Positions 16,938 through 25,216 of a DNA stretch of 62,460 bases are shown piece after piece. A program made the position numbers and the translations under genes. How positions within the stretch are numbered: the stretch's first letter is position 1; each line of letters starts with the position of its first letter. The notes beneath the pieces were generated by a model. The model saw only the letters and a list, made by a program, of their open reading frames with translations, had not been told where the DNA came from and ran no database searches. The stretch comes from JAHECQ01 sp047638695 (GTDB lineage Bacteria > Actinomycetota > Acidimicrobiia > Acidimicrobiales > SZUA-35): the NCBI GenBank assembly GCA_047638695.1, contig JBLINY010000017.1, positions 1 to 62,460 on the forward strand, in the 5' to 3' direction.

Positions 16938-17960
16938 GTGACGCAACAATTCTGGGCCCCCATCGGACGGGGCGACGCAGCGACGATCGGCGAGCGCGCC
17001 CGCTATCTCGAAGATCGGGGCTACGGAGGAGCGATTGGCAACCAGGTGTATGGACCCCCGTGGGCCAGCATGGCCGTGGCCGCTGCGGCTACGACAACGC
17101 TTGGTCTCGAGACGGGCATTGCCATGGCCTTTGTGCGCTCACCGTTCGAAACGGCTTGTGCGGCTCTCGAACTCGATCAGATCAGCAACGGTCGGTTCAC
17201 GCTGGGTCTCGGCACGGCGCCTCAGACGTGGACAGAGGGATTTTTCGGCTCGGACTTCGACCAGCCAATCGGTCGGCTCCGAGAGGTCATTGAGATCATT
17301 CGCTTGGTCAACGACGCGGCGGCCGATGGCGCCCCATCGATTCCCGACTACGACGGCAAGCATTTCCAGTTGTCATTCGAGGGCCTTCACCCAAACTTTG
17401 GTCCCGACGTTCGCCGCATTCCCATCAGAATCGCGGCACTACGCGAGCGACTTTGCGAGCTTGCCGGCGAATGTGCCGATGGCTTTGTCGGCCACTCGAT
17501 CTGGTCGAGCTGGTGGCTGGAAGAGCGGGTGTTGCCAGCCGTTCAGCGAGGTGCGGCCAGGGCGGGACGTGATCCCGACGATCTTCACGTACAGCTTTGG
17601 CTCACGGCCTCTATCGACCCAGATCGCGACGTTGCTGCCAGGAGGGCCAGAGGCAACCTTGCCTTTTACGCATCGATTCCCAGCTACCGCTCATACTTCG
17701 ATGCCCACGGCTTCGGCGAACTCTTCGACAAGCTGGTCGAGGCTCGGCGTTCGTTACCGTTGGAAGCATGTCTCGACCTCGTTCCGCTCGAAGCAGCGCG
17801 TACTTTTGCCGTTTGCGGAACAGCCGATGAGGTCGGCCAAGAGATCCAGCGGATTGCTGCCAACGCCGATTCGATGTGTGTGAAGCCACCGATGTGGGCC
17901 ATCGATCCGACAGAAGCGGCAGCGCAAGGGCACCTGATTGAAAGCCTCTTGTTCGACTGA
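16938..17960 (+). CDS. LLM-class flavin-dependent oxidoreductase, probably F420-linked
   Basis: A 340-residue single-domain (alpha/beta)8 protein of the luciferase-like monooxygenase superfamily. Diagnostic segments are LGLETGIAMAFVRSPFETA, LDQISNGRFTLGLGTA and the substrate-loop region HPNFGPDVRRIPIRIAA. Actinobacterial members of this group mostly use coenzyme F420, which is a family-based inference. The GTG start at 16938 lies 37 nt after the hydrolase gene. Its TGA shares a base with the next ATG (TGATG), so it is translationally coupled to the AllA-like gene. Confidence 0.9.
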   Translation: MTQQFWAPIGRGDAATIGERARYLEDRGYGGAIGNQVYGPPWASMAVAAAATTTLGLETGIAMAFVRSPFETACAALELDQISNGRFTLGLGTAPQTWTEGFFGSDFDQPIGRLREVIEIIRLVNDAAADGAPSIPDYDGKHFQLSFEGLHPNFGPDVRRIPIRIAALRERLCELAGECADGFVGHSIWSSWWLEERVLPAVQRGAARAGRDPDDLHVQLWLTASIDPDRDVAARRARGNLAFYASIPSYRSYFDAHGFGELFDKLVEARRSLPLEACLDLVPLEAARTFAVCGTADEVGQEIQRIAANADSMCVKPPMWAIDPTEAAAQGHLIESLLFD

Positions 17961-18463
17961 TGGTCCTGCGCACCGAATTTTTGACAGCCGAGGCGTTTGC
18001 TTCGTTTGGCGACGTCATCCTCGCCCCGTCAGAGCCCGGGCGGTCGGCGCCGTCGACCGCCGTTGGTCCGGTCGCCGAAGGACTTGCAGCCATGCTGACC
18101 ACCAGTCACGCGCTCCCCTCCGCTGAGCCGATCACTGTGTCGGAGATGGAGGTGCATCCTCGTAGCTCTCAGTCGTTCATCCCGCTCGATGTCGGTCGTT
18201 GGCTCGCGATCGTCGCCCCCGGGTTGACCAGTGAGGCGGAGCCGAGCGTGGGCGGGCCGGACATGAGCAAGGTACGAGTCTTCGTCGTAGGCCCCGGTGT
18301 AGGCGTCACCTATCGGGCCGGGGTGTGGCACCACGGTCTCACCGTGCTCGATCGTCCCGGCCGCTTTGCTGTGATGATGTGGCGCGAACCATCCGACGCA
18401 GCCGAGTCGCACCAATCCGACACTATCTTTTGCGCCGTCGACCCGGTGGCGGTTCGGCCATGA
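17960..18463 (+). CDS. ureidoglycolate lyase (AllA) family protein
   Basis: A 167-residue cupin-fold protein that matches AllA in length and motifs: FASFGDVILAP near the start, MEVHPRSSQSFIPL (metal/substrate strand), VFVVGPGVGVTYRAGVWHHG and the C-terminal FCAVDP. AllA releases urea from ureidoglycolate in allantoin catabolism, but the rest of that pathway is absent here and the gene is coupled to an LLM oxidoreductase and a PAP2 protein, so another lyase substrate is possible. Confidence 0.85.
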   Translation: MVLRTEFLTAEAFASFGDVILAPSEPGRSAPSTAVGPVAEGLAAMLTTSHALPSAEPITVSEMEVHPRSSQSFIPLDVGRWLAIVAPGLTSEAEPSVGGPDMSKVRVFVVGPGVGVTYRAGVWHHGLTVLDRPGRFAVMMWREPSDAAESHQSDTIFCAVDPVAVRP

Positions 18464-19317
18464 AGTGGATCACCTGGGATCAGGCCGCGATCGCAGCCGT
18501 TGTTAGCTATCTCGTGTTTGCCGCCAGCAGTCGGTTGACCGAGTCGGCGGTAACTCGGTTCGTCGTCGCTGCTTCGAGGGAGCTCGGGTTCGTCGCCGCC
18601 ATCTATTCGGTTTGGCGGGTTGCCCGTCAACTGCCGATCGCCAACGAGACCGGCGCTATTGAACGGGCCCGTTGGATCGCCAACTTCCAGGAGAGTCTCT
18701 TCCTGCCGTCTGAGTTGTCGATCCAGAGATGGGTTGTCGAACACCAGACAATCTCGGAGTTCGCCACGGGGTACTACGCGATCGTCCATGTACCGTCGAT
18801 CATTGCCTTCATGATCTGGCTGTTTCTCTTCAAGCGGCCGTTCTATGTGCGCTGGCGCACCGGTCTGGCCTTCACGACCTTCTTCTGTCTTGTGATCCGC
18901 TTCCTTCGGATCGCGCCGCCCCGCTTTTTGCCCGAGCTTGGTTTCGTGAACCTGGCCGACAAGGTGGGGTTCAAGGTCTTTGGGTCGGTGGGCGAGGGAG
19001 TGTCGGATCAGTTTGCCGCCATGCCGTCAATCCACATTGCCTGGGCCGCCGTGGTTACCTTCGGATTCGTGGCCTCGTGCACCGGCTGGTGGCGATGGCT
19101 GATGCTGTTGCACCTCGGCATCACCTTCTTCGTGGTGGCCGCCACCGGTCATCATTGGTGGCTTGATGGCATCGTCGCTGTTGCCCTTCTCGGGCTGTCG
19201 TTGATGATTGATACCCAGATTCAGAAGCGGTGGCGGGTCAGGAAAGAGCCCGAAGGTAAGCCTCGGTCTCCGAATCAGCCGGAAGAAGCGTCTCGAGTCT
19301 CAGCTCTTCCAGCATGA
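18460..19317 (+). CDS. PAP2-superfamily membrane protein
   Basis: A 285-residue integral membrane protein with about six TM helices. The phosphatase/inositolphosphotransferase signature is present in its PAP2_3 form: AAMPSIHIAWA (PSIH replaces PSGH) and GHHWWLDGIVA with the third conserved His and Asp. Such proteins hydrolyse or transfer lipid phosphates. The start at 18460 overlaps the AllA stop by 4 nt (ATGA). The last 25 residues are polar and lie antisense to the broken XRE gene. Confidence 0.85.
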   Translation: MKWITWDQAAIAAVVSYLVFAASSRLTESAVTRFVVAASRELGFVAAIYSVWRVARQLPIANETGAIERARWIANFQESLFLPSELSIQRWVVEHQTISEFATGYYAIVHVPSIIAFMIWLFLFKRPFYVRWRTGLAFTTFFCLVIRFLRIAPPRFLPELGFVNLADKVGFKVFGSVGEGVSDQFAAMPSIHIAWAAVVTFGFVASCTGWWRWLMLLHLGITFFVVAATGHHWWLDGIVAVALLGLSLMIDTQIQKRWRVRKEPEGKPRSPNQPEEASRVSALPA

Positions 19318-19607
19318 TCGTGAGCACCCGTCGCACATCGGGCATGTCCGGGTGGCCGATCTGGCGCTCGCCGTTATGCGTGGGCAAATCCGGCAGCCGT
19401 CAGCAGCGCGTTGCGATTGCGCAACGAGAGGCCGAGAACTGTGCCCAGATGAATCACCATCTCGCGACTCGGATTTGATCGTCCAGTCTCGAGGAAGCTG
19501 AGGTGCCGCTGCGACACCCCAGCTTCGTTCGCCAGATCGAGTTGGCTCCTGCGCCTGAGGTTGCGCCATTCGCGAAGGGCATCACCGAAGTTGTTCCGCG
19601 CCAGCAC
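19238..19607 (-). pseudogene. XRE-family regulator, frameshifted and truncated
   Basis: The first 77 codons (19607 down to 19374) encode a good helix-turn-helix: FGDALREWRNLRRRSQLDLA, GVSQRHLSFLETGRSNPS, LLTAAGFAHA, then TAA. In actinobacterial XRE proteins with an MmyB-like ligand domain, GFAPAY is followed by a segment with DPxMxxVRxAL. Here that segment (HPDMPDVRRVLTIMLEEL) is found immediately after the stop in the next frame, ending at 19238. So one base has been gained and the rest of the ligand domain is missing. A functional short HTH protein cannot be excluded. Confidence 0.65.
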
Positions 19608-19714
19608 ACTTGGGGTGGTCCAGTTCCTGGGGCTTCGGCGACTCGCTCAGAGCTGACGATTGATCGGCGGGCCCGGGCGGTGGTTACGGTGAACGCCATG
19701 GCGCAGGAGCGATC

Positions 19715-20110
19715 GTGAAGATCGGGGAGCTGGCCGAGCTTGGCTCGGTCTCGACCAAGACCGTCCGCTACTACGAATCGATTGGCCTGCTCGAAGCTCC
19801 GGCCAGATCAGACTCGGGGTATCGGCAATACGACGAAGATGCGGTCGATCGACTTCAGTTCATCCGGGACGCCCAAGCGACCGGGCTCACCCTCGCCGAG
19901 ATTGCGTCGGTACTCGAGTTGAAAAGCAGCGGCCAACGGTCCTGTGCCCACACCGCAGCATTGCTCGAGCGGCACCTCGCCGAACTGGATGAGCAGATCC
20001 AGCGGCTGCAGTCAGCACGATCGGCATTGGACGAACTCTTTCGCCGCTCACGGTCGCTCGATCCCACCGCTTGCACCGATCCGAATCGATGCCAGGTGAT
20101 CTCTTCCTGA
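19715..20110 (+). CDS. MerR-family heavy-metal-responsive regulator (CueR-like)
   Basis: A 131-residue MerR protein. The winged helix opens MKIGELAELGSVSTKTVRYY, followed by a dimerisation helix and a C-terminal metal loop ACTDPNRC (C-x5-C), with an additional Cys at RSCAHT. GTG start at 19715 with AGGAG upstream. It lies directly before a copper-type P-ATPase gene whose promoter has a long MerR-style spacer and dyad, so it is very probably the activator of that gene on metal binding. Metal preference (Cu, Ag or another soft metal) is inferred from the neighbour. Confidence 0.92.
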   Translation: MKIGELAELGSVSTKTVRYYESIGLLEAPARSDSGYRQYDEDAVDRLQFIRDAQATGLTLAEIASVLELKSSGQRSCAHTAALLERHLAELDEQIQRLQSARSALDELFRRSRSLDPTACTDPNRCQVISS

Positions 20111-20116
20111 TTTCCC

Positions 20117-20148
20117 TTGACCTTCCAGTTGACTAGAAGGTTTAGACT
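20117..20148 (+). promoter_or_regulatory. MerR-type promoter and operator of the copper ATPase gene
   Basis: TTGACC (20117-20122) and TAGACT (20143-20148) are separated by 20 nt, the overlong spacing typical of MerR-activated promoters. The spacer holds a dyad with perfect arms ACCTTC (20120-20125) and GAAGGT (20136-20141) and inner AGT/ACT pairs, close to the CueR operator consensus. The expected transcript start falls on or next to the ATG at 20155 and no Shine-Dalgarno is seen, so the mRNA is probably leaderless. Confidence 0.85.
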
Positions 20149-20154
20149 GGTTTC

Positions 20155-22338
20155 ATGAGCATCGACGTCGAGACCCGTTCTGAGGTTGGGATCGCTGGCA
20201 TGAGCTGTGGCGCGTGTGCTGCTGGTATCCAGCTAGCGCTCGGGGAGCTTGATGGTGTGGCTGATGTCAACGTCAACTTTGCCACCGGGCGAGCCACCGT
20301 CGTGCACGGCTCTGATGTCACCGACAGCGCCATGCAGGATGTCATCGAGGGGCTTGGCTATCACGTCGTAGCCCAGGCCGAGATCGATCAATCCGCTGGC
20401 GAACGCCAGAGTGACCTACGCAAACGGCTGATCCTTGGCCTGACACTGGCGCCAGCCGCAATGGTGCTGTCGATGGTCCGAGGGCTGCACTTCGCAGGGT
20501 GGGAGTGGTTGCTGGCTGCCATCGCCACACCGGTCGTGTTCTGGTCGGGATGGTCGTTTCATCGCTCGGCCGCCCTGAAGATCAGGCACCGGGTAACCAC
20601 CATGGACACCCTTGTGTCGGTTGGTTCCCTGTCAGCATGGACGTGGTCTGCGGTCGCTTTGGTGGCCGACCTCGATGAGGCCCACCTCTACTTCGATACT
20701 GGCGCCGTCATTGTCACGCTCATCCTGTTGGGTAAGTGGCTCGAACATCGGGCTACCAGGCGATCGGGCGACGCCATTCGCGCTCTTGCCGACCTTGGGG
20801 TGAGTACAGCAACGCTTGCCGATGGAACCGAGCTCCCGCTTGACCGGCTCGAGGTCGGAATGCAGTTCCTGGTTCGCCCCGGAGAAAAGATTGCCACCGA
20901 TGGTGTCGTTATTTCGGGTGCTTCAGCCGTCGATGCTTCAATGATCACGGGCGAATCGATGGTGGTCGACGTCAAGGTTGGTGACGAGGTCACCGGAGCG
21001 ACCCTCAATACCTACGGTTCGATGGTGGTCGAAGCTCGGCGGGTCGGAGCAGACACCGCACTCGCCCAGATCATTCGACTGGTCGATCAAGCCCAGGGCG
21101 GGCGAGCCGAGGTGCAACGGCTGGCCGACAGAGTCTCGGCCATTTTCGTGCCCACCGCCCTCGGCATTTCCCTTCTGACGCTTCTGGCGTGGTTGGCACT
21201 TGGGCAAGGGGCAAACAATGCGTTCACCGCGGCGGTGGCTGTGCTCATCATCGCCTGTCCTTGCGCCTTGGGCCTGGCAACACCGCTGGCCATCATGGTC
21301 GGTACCGGCAGGGGAGCCCAGCTCGGAATCCTTATCAAAGGGGGCGAAGTACTCGAGAGCACACGTGCGATCGACACCGTGGTTCTCGATAAGACCGGCA
21401 CCATCACCGAGGGGCGAATGACGGTTATTGACACCATCCCCGCCATCGGGGTCGATCCCGCCGAGGTGGTCGCCCTGGCTGCTTCTTTGGAGGCTAAGTC
21501 CGAGCACCCCATCGCGGTCGCCATTAGCGCCGGTTCGCCCACCCGCTTCGACGTCGTCGACTTCCAGAATCGCCCTGGTCAGGGAGTCACTGGCACGATC
21601 CAGGGATTAGTTGTCGGCGTCGGTCGGCGGCTGCTCTTCGACTCGCTGCCGGTTGACCTCGAAGAGGCGGCGGCTGAAGCGGAGGGTCGAGGTCTTACGG
21701 CTGTGTTCGTCGGCCGAGCCGCCGAGCCGGGGCAACAACTGAGGGCCGAGGCTGTGCTGATTGTTGCCGACCAGATCAAGCCCACAGCTGCGGCCGCGAT
21801 TGCCCGACTTCACGCGTTGGGATTGACGGTCACGATGCTCACAGGCGACAACAAAGGTGCTGCTGCTGCAGTGGCCAACAACGTCGGCGTCGACCACGTG
21901 ATCGCCGAGGTTCTGCCGGAACAGAAAGTGGCCGAGGTCGTCCGGCTGCAAGCGGCTGGCTGCACGGTCGCAATGGTCGGCGATGGCATCAACGACGCCC
22001 CGGCGCTAGCCCAGGCCGACCTCGGCATCGCCATCGGTACCGGCACCGATGTTGCTATTGAGGCATCCGACCTCACCTTGGTCTCGGGTGATCTGCTGCG
22101 TGTCGCCGATGCCGTCCGTCTAGCCAGGCGAACCCTGGCAACCATCAAGGGCAACTTGTTCTGGGCCTTCGCCTACAACGCAGCAGCCCTGCCGCTGGCC
22201 GCGTCCGGCGTGCTGCAGCCGATGATCGCGGCAGCCGCCATGGGGTTGTCGTCGTTGTTCGTGGTGAGCAACAGCCTTCGTCTTCGTCGGTTCAGCTCAG
22301 CCGATGGCGTCAGTGAGAAGTTCGTGAGCGAGGCGTAG
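20155..22338 (+). CDS. copA: copper-translocating P1B-type ATPase
   Basis: A 727-residue P-type ATPase. The N-terminal HMA domain has the metal site GMSCGACAAG. Membrane helices follow, then the actuator loop TGES, the CPC metal-transport motif in IIACPCALGLATP, the phosphorylation site DKTGT, the HP motif region SEHPIAVAI, and the hinge VGDGINDAPAL. CPC defines the Cu(I)/Ag(I) P1B-1 class, so it exports monovalent copper or silver. The MerR activator and its operator lie immediately upstream. Its 3' end overlaps the convergent MFS gene by 42 nt. Confidence 0.95.
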   Translation: MSIDVETRSEVGIAGMSCGACAAGIQLALGELDGVADVNVNFATGRATVVHGSDVTDSAMQDVIEGLGYHVVAQAEIDQSAGERQSDLRKRLILGLTLAPAAMVLSMVRGLHFAGWEWLLAAIATPVVFWSGWSFHRSAALKIRHRVTTMDTLVSVGSLSAWTWSAVALVADLDEAHLYFDTGAVIVTLILLGKWLEHRATRRSGDAIRALADLGVSTATLADGTELPLDRLEVGMQFLVRPGEKIATDGVVISGASAVDASMITGESMVVDVKVGDEVTGATLNTYGSMVVEARRVGADTALAQIIRLVDQAQGGRAEVQRLADRVSAIFVPTALGISLLTLLAWLALGQGANNAFTAAVAVLIIACPCALGLATPLAIMVGTGRGAQLGILIKGGEVLESTRAIDTVVLDKTGTITEGRMTVIDTIPAIGVDPAEVVALAASLEAKSEHPIAVAISAGSPTRFDVVDFQNRPGQGVTGTIQGLVVGVGRRLLFDSLPVDLEEAAAEAEGRGLTAVFVGRAAEPGQQLRAEAVLIVADQIKPTAAAAIARLHALGLTVTMLTGDNKGAAAAVANNVGVDHVIAEVLPEQKVAEVVRLQAAGCTVAMVGDGINDAPALAQADLGIAIGTGTDVAIEASDLTLVSGDLLRVADAVRLARRTLATIKGNLFWAFAYNAAALPLAASGVLQPMIAAAAMGLSSLFVVSNSLRLRRFSSADGVSEKFVSEA

Positions 22339-23742
22339 AACCGCCTCTTCGGCCGCTGGGTCGTTCTGGGCCGCCGCGTCGCGACCGAGCTGTTGGAGTT
22401 CCTCGACCCGTTCGTGGGAGACCCTGCCAACCAGATCGGCGGCGTCGGCCGCGGCCAACGCAACCAGTACTGCCTGCTGCCGATCGCCCTGCAGCGCGAG
22501 CGCGTCGGCGGTCTGGAGCAGTCGAATCGGTAAGGTTGCCGTCGCCTCTTCGGCTTCAACACCGCTGGTACGGCGGTTGGAATCGATCCTGTCGACGACG
22601 ACGAGAGATAAGCCAACAGCTAACGCGACAAGCCCCAGCCAGTCGGGTGAGCGGGCGATTACTGCGACAACGGAGCCGACAACCCAGGCCAGCTCAAGTC
22701 GTGTTTCGAGCCCGGCAAAGGCGCGGCCCCGTCTGGCATGGGGTGCCTGAGTCTGCACAACGCTGTCGAACGCTCGACGGCCGACGCTACCAGCCAGGCC
22801 GAGGCTGAATGACAACAAAACGGCGGTGGAACCGTGGAAGCGGAGGGCGGCGAGACCGGCCGCCATGGCAGGGACCAAGAGAGCCCCGGTCAGCATGAAC
22901 GGCTCGTCGAAGCGTTTTCGGAGCTGCGGCGCAACGAACGTGCCGACCAGGCCGCCAATGGCTCCCGCACCGGCGACGGCGACGATGAGCTCGGTGGCCT
23001 GACCCGAGGTCTTCAGAGCAAAGCCAATGTGAAAGAAAACGAAGCCGGTCGCCATGCGAAGACCGGCCATGGCAATGGTGGCCGACTGAATGCCCGGCCC
23101 GCTCATCTCGGTCGTCTCGATGGCAGCCGACGGAGACTCGACCGCTTTGGGCGGTGGAATTCGCAGCGCAGCCAGGGCACCGAGCCCATAGGACATGGCG
23201 CCAGCGCGAAGTACCCAGGTGGCGCCACCTACTTGTAGCAACGCCAGCCCAATTAAGGCCGCGATGACACCAGCGGCTCCCCCGGCACGGGCCAGGCGCG
23301 AGTTCACCACGACCAGATGATCGCGATCGTCGACAATTGCTGGCACGAGGGCGTTGCGGGAGACGACGTAGACCTTGGCCAGGACAACGATCACAAAAGC
23401 CTCGGGATACAGAAGCAACGTTTTGAGTTGGGTTGCCAACAGAGCGGCGACGATTGCTCGGCCGCCGAGCGAGAAGAAAAGCACCATGCGATGACCACCT
23501 CGGAGCCGGTCGATCACCGGACCGATCAGCGGAGCAAGCACCGCAAAGGGCGCCATCGTGATGGCGAGGTAGAGCAGGATCCGAGGACGGGCCGCATCGA
23601 CAGAGACGTTGAAGAACAACGAACCAACGAGTGACAAAGCGAAGAAGCTTTCGCCGCCGCTGTGCAACGCTTGGACGGGGAAGAGGGTGCGGGCGGCGGC
23701 GTCGCCGAGAATCGACTTGTCGGGTGGGGTCTCGACCTTCAT
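22297..23742 (-). CDS. MFS-type membrane transporter
   Basis: A 481-residue protein with about twelve predicted TM helices in residues 15-395. The loop PVIDRLRGGHRMVLFFSLGG between TM2 and TM3 is a variant of the MFS G-x3-D-R-x-G-R/H-R motif, and a second set of six helices starts at about residue 220. The C-terminal 85 residues are soluble and alanine-rich with helical, coiled-coil-like spacing, which is unusual. ATG start at 23742. It runs tail to tail into the copper ATPase gene with a 42-nt overlap. The substrate is unknown. Confidence 0.85.
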   Translation of the reverse strand: MKVETPPDKSILGDAAARTLFPVQALHSGGESFFALSLVGSLFFNVSVDAARPRILLYLAITMAPFAVLAPLIGPVIDRLRGGHRMVLFFSLGGRAIVAALLATQLKTLLLYPEAFVIVVLAKVYVVSRNALVPAIVDDRDHLVVVNSRLARAGGAAGVIAALIGLALLQVGGATWVLRAGAMSYGLGALAALRIPPPKAVESPSAAIETTEMSGPGIQSATIAMAGLRMATGFVFFHIGFALKTSGQATELIVAVAGAGAIGGLVGTFVAPQLRKRFDEPFMLTGALLVPAMAAGLAALRFHGSTAVLLSFSLGLAGSVGRRAFDSVVQTQAPHARRGRAFAGLETRLELAWVVGSVVAVIARSPDWLGLVALAVGLSLVVVDRIDSNRRTSGVEAEEATATLPIRLLQTADALALQGDRQQAVLVALAAADAADLVGRVSHERVEELQQLGRDAAAQNDPAAEEAVLRLAHELLTDAIG

Positions 23743-23925
23743 GGAGTGCTGGCGCCCATCGCTGCCAACGGTAGTCGTCGGCTTGGCCGGTGGTCAGCCA
23801 ACGGTTGTTGCCATTGTGTGTAAGACGGTCGCCTTGCCTGTCCTCATGTCCCCGAAACGGTGGCCGAGACTCCGGGTGGGAGGAAGCCCCGGCCGCAGGT
23901 CGGGCGGGGGACTTGGGGAGAACCG

Positions 23926-25216
23926 ATGTACAACAAAGCGTCCGCGTGGAAGGCGCCGAGGGCGGTGTTCTTTCTGTTGGCCTCCGTCTCGGTCTTGGGA
24001 GTTCTTGCGGCAGGGTGGGTCTGGTCGTTCGCGTGCTGGGTGCTGGTTCCGCTCGTTCCCCTGTTGGCGGTCGGGGTACATGACTGTTTCGGCTTCGTTC
24101 CTGAACATCTCGGCCATGAGTTTTGGTGCTCTCAGCGAGGCTGCCATTGTCGCCCTGTCCACCGGGGCCGCCCGCAGGGGATTTGCGCATAACACGGGTG
24201 AGGGCGGCGTGAGTCCTCACCATCTCAAGGGTGGCGCCGATCTTATTTGGCAGATCGGCACCGGCTATTTCGAATGCAGAACGCCGGCTGGCGGTTTTGA
24301 CGCCGAAATGTTCGTAGCCCAGGCCGCAGAGCCGTCTGTGAAGATGATCGAGATCAAACTCTCGCAGGGGGCCAAGCCAGCTCACGGCGGGATCTTGCCG
24401 GCCTCGAAGCTGACCCCGGAGATCGCCGCCATCCGTCGGGTCGAACACGGCCGCGATGTCATCTCACCGCCGTCGCACCCGGCTTTCGACAGCCCCGTGA
24501 CGCTCCTCGGTTGCGTCGCCGAACTACGGGTGCTCTCAGGTGGGAAGCCAGTGGGACTCAAACTGTGCGTCGGGGATGAGACTGAGGTGCTCCACCTCGT
24601 TGCCGCCATGTCGGACACGGGCATCGTGCCCGACTTCATTGCGGCCGATGGTGCCGAGGGTGGCACAGGTGCAGCCCCGCCCGAACTCTCAGATTCGGTG
24701 GGGCAACCGCTCCGGGAAGCGCTCGATTTTGTTCATCGAACGCTTGTCAGCGCCGGAGTTCGCAACGAGACCCGGGTGATTGCAGCCGGCAAAATCGCCA
24801 CAGGATTCGATATGGCTCGGTGCCTGGCCCTCGGCGCCGACCTCTGTTACTCAGCTCGGGCCATGATGCTCGCGCTCGGGTGCATTCAGGCTCGACGCTG
24901 CCATACCAATGAGTGCCCGGTTGGCGTCGCCACGCAGGACAAGAGCCGGTCGAAAGCGCTCGTGGTCGCCGACAAGGCCGAGCGGGTCGAGCTGTTTCAT
25001 CGCGAAACTCGGCGCAACTTCCTCGAGCTTGTCGCTGCGGCCGGGTGTGAACACCCGGCCGACCTCGCCCTGGACCACATCCATCGCCGAATCAACCAGA
25101 CGACCGTGGCGAGCTATTTGCAGATCTACGGGGCCATGCCCGATCCCCGAGACATCCGATCCCTCGGTGACCTGCCGCCGCAGACAAATGAACGACCGAA
25201 GGAGTTCGTAGCGTGA
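23926..25216 (+). pseudogene. FMN-binding glutamate synthase-like gene with internal deletion and frame change
   Basis: From ATG 23926 (GGGGAG just upstream), about 50 codons encode the two-TM N-terminus typical of membrane-anchored glutamate-synthase-like proteins, up to LLAVGVHD. At about 24080 the homology jumps, in another frame, to SASFLNISAMSFGALS, the start of the FMN barrel, which then runs intact to 25216 with GEGGVSPHHLKGG, AADGAEGGTGAAP and the 3Fe-4S cysteines GCIQARRCHTNECPVG. About 130 residues usually found between these parts are missing. An internal ATG at 24080 could still produce a 378-residue barrel. The stop overlaps the nhaA GTG by 4 nt. Confidence 0.75.

Noticed and set aside
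22787..24448. 553-codon minus-strand frame spanning the MFS gene and part of the glutamate-synthase-like gene
   Set aside because: Arg/Gly/His-rich shadow; the MFS protein in another frame has clear helices and the plus-strand gene has FMN-barrel motifs.
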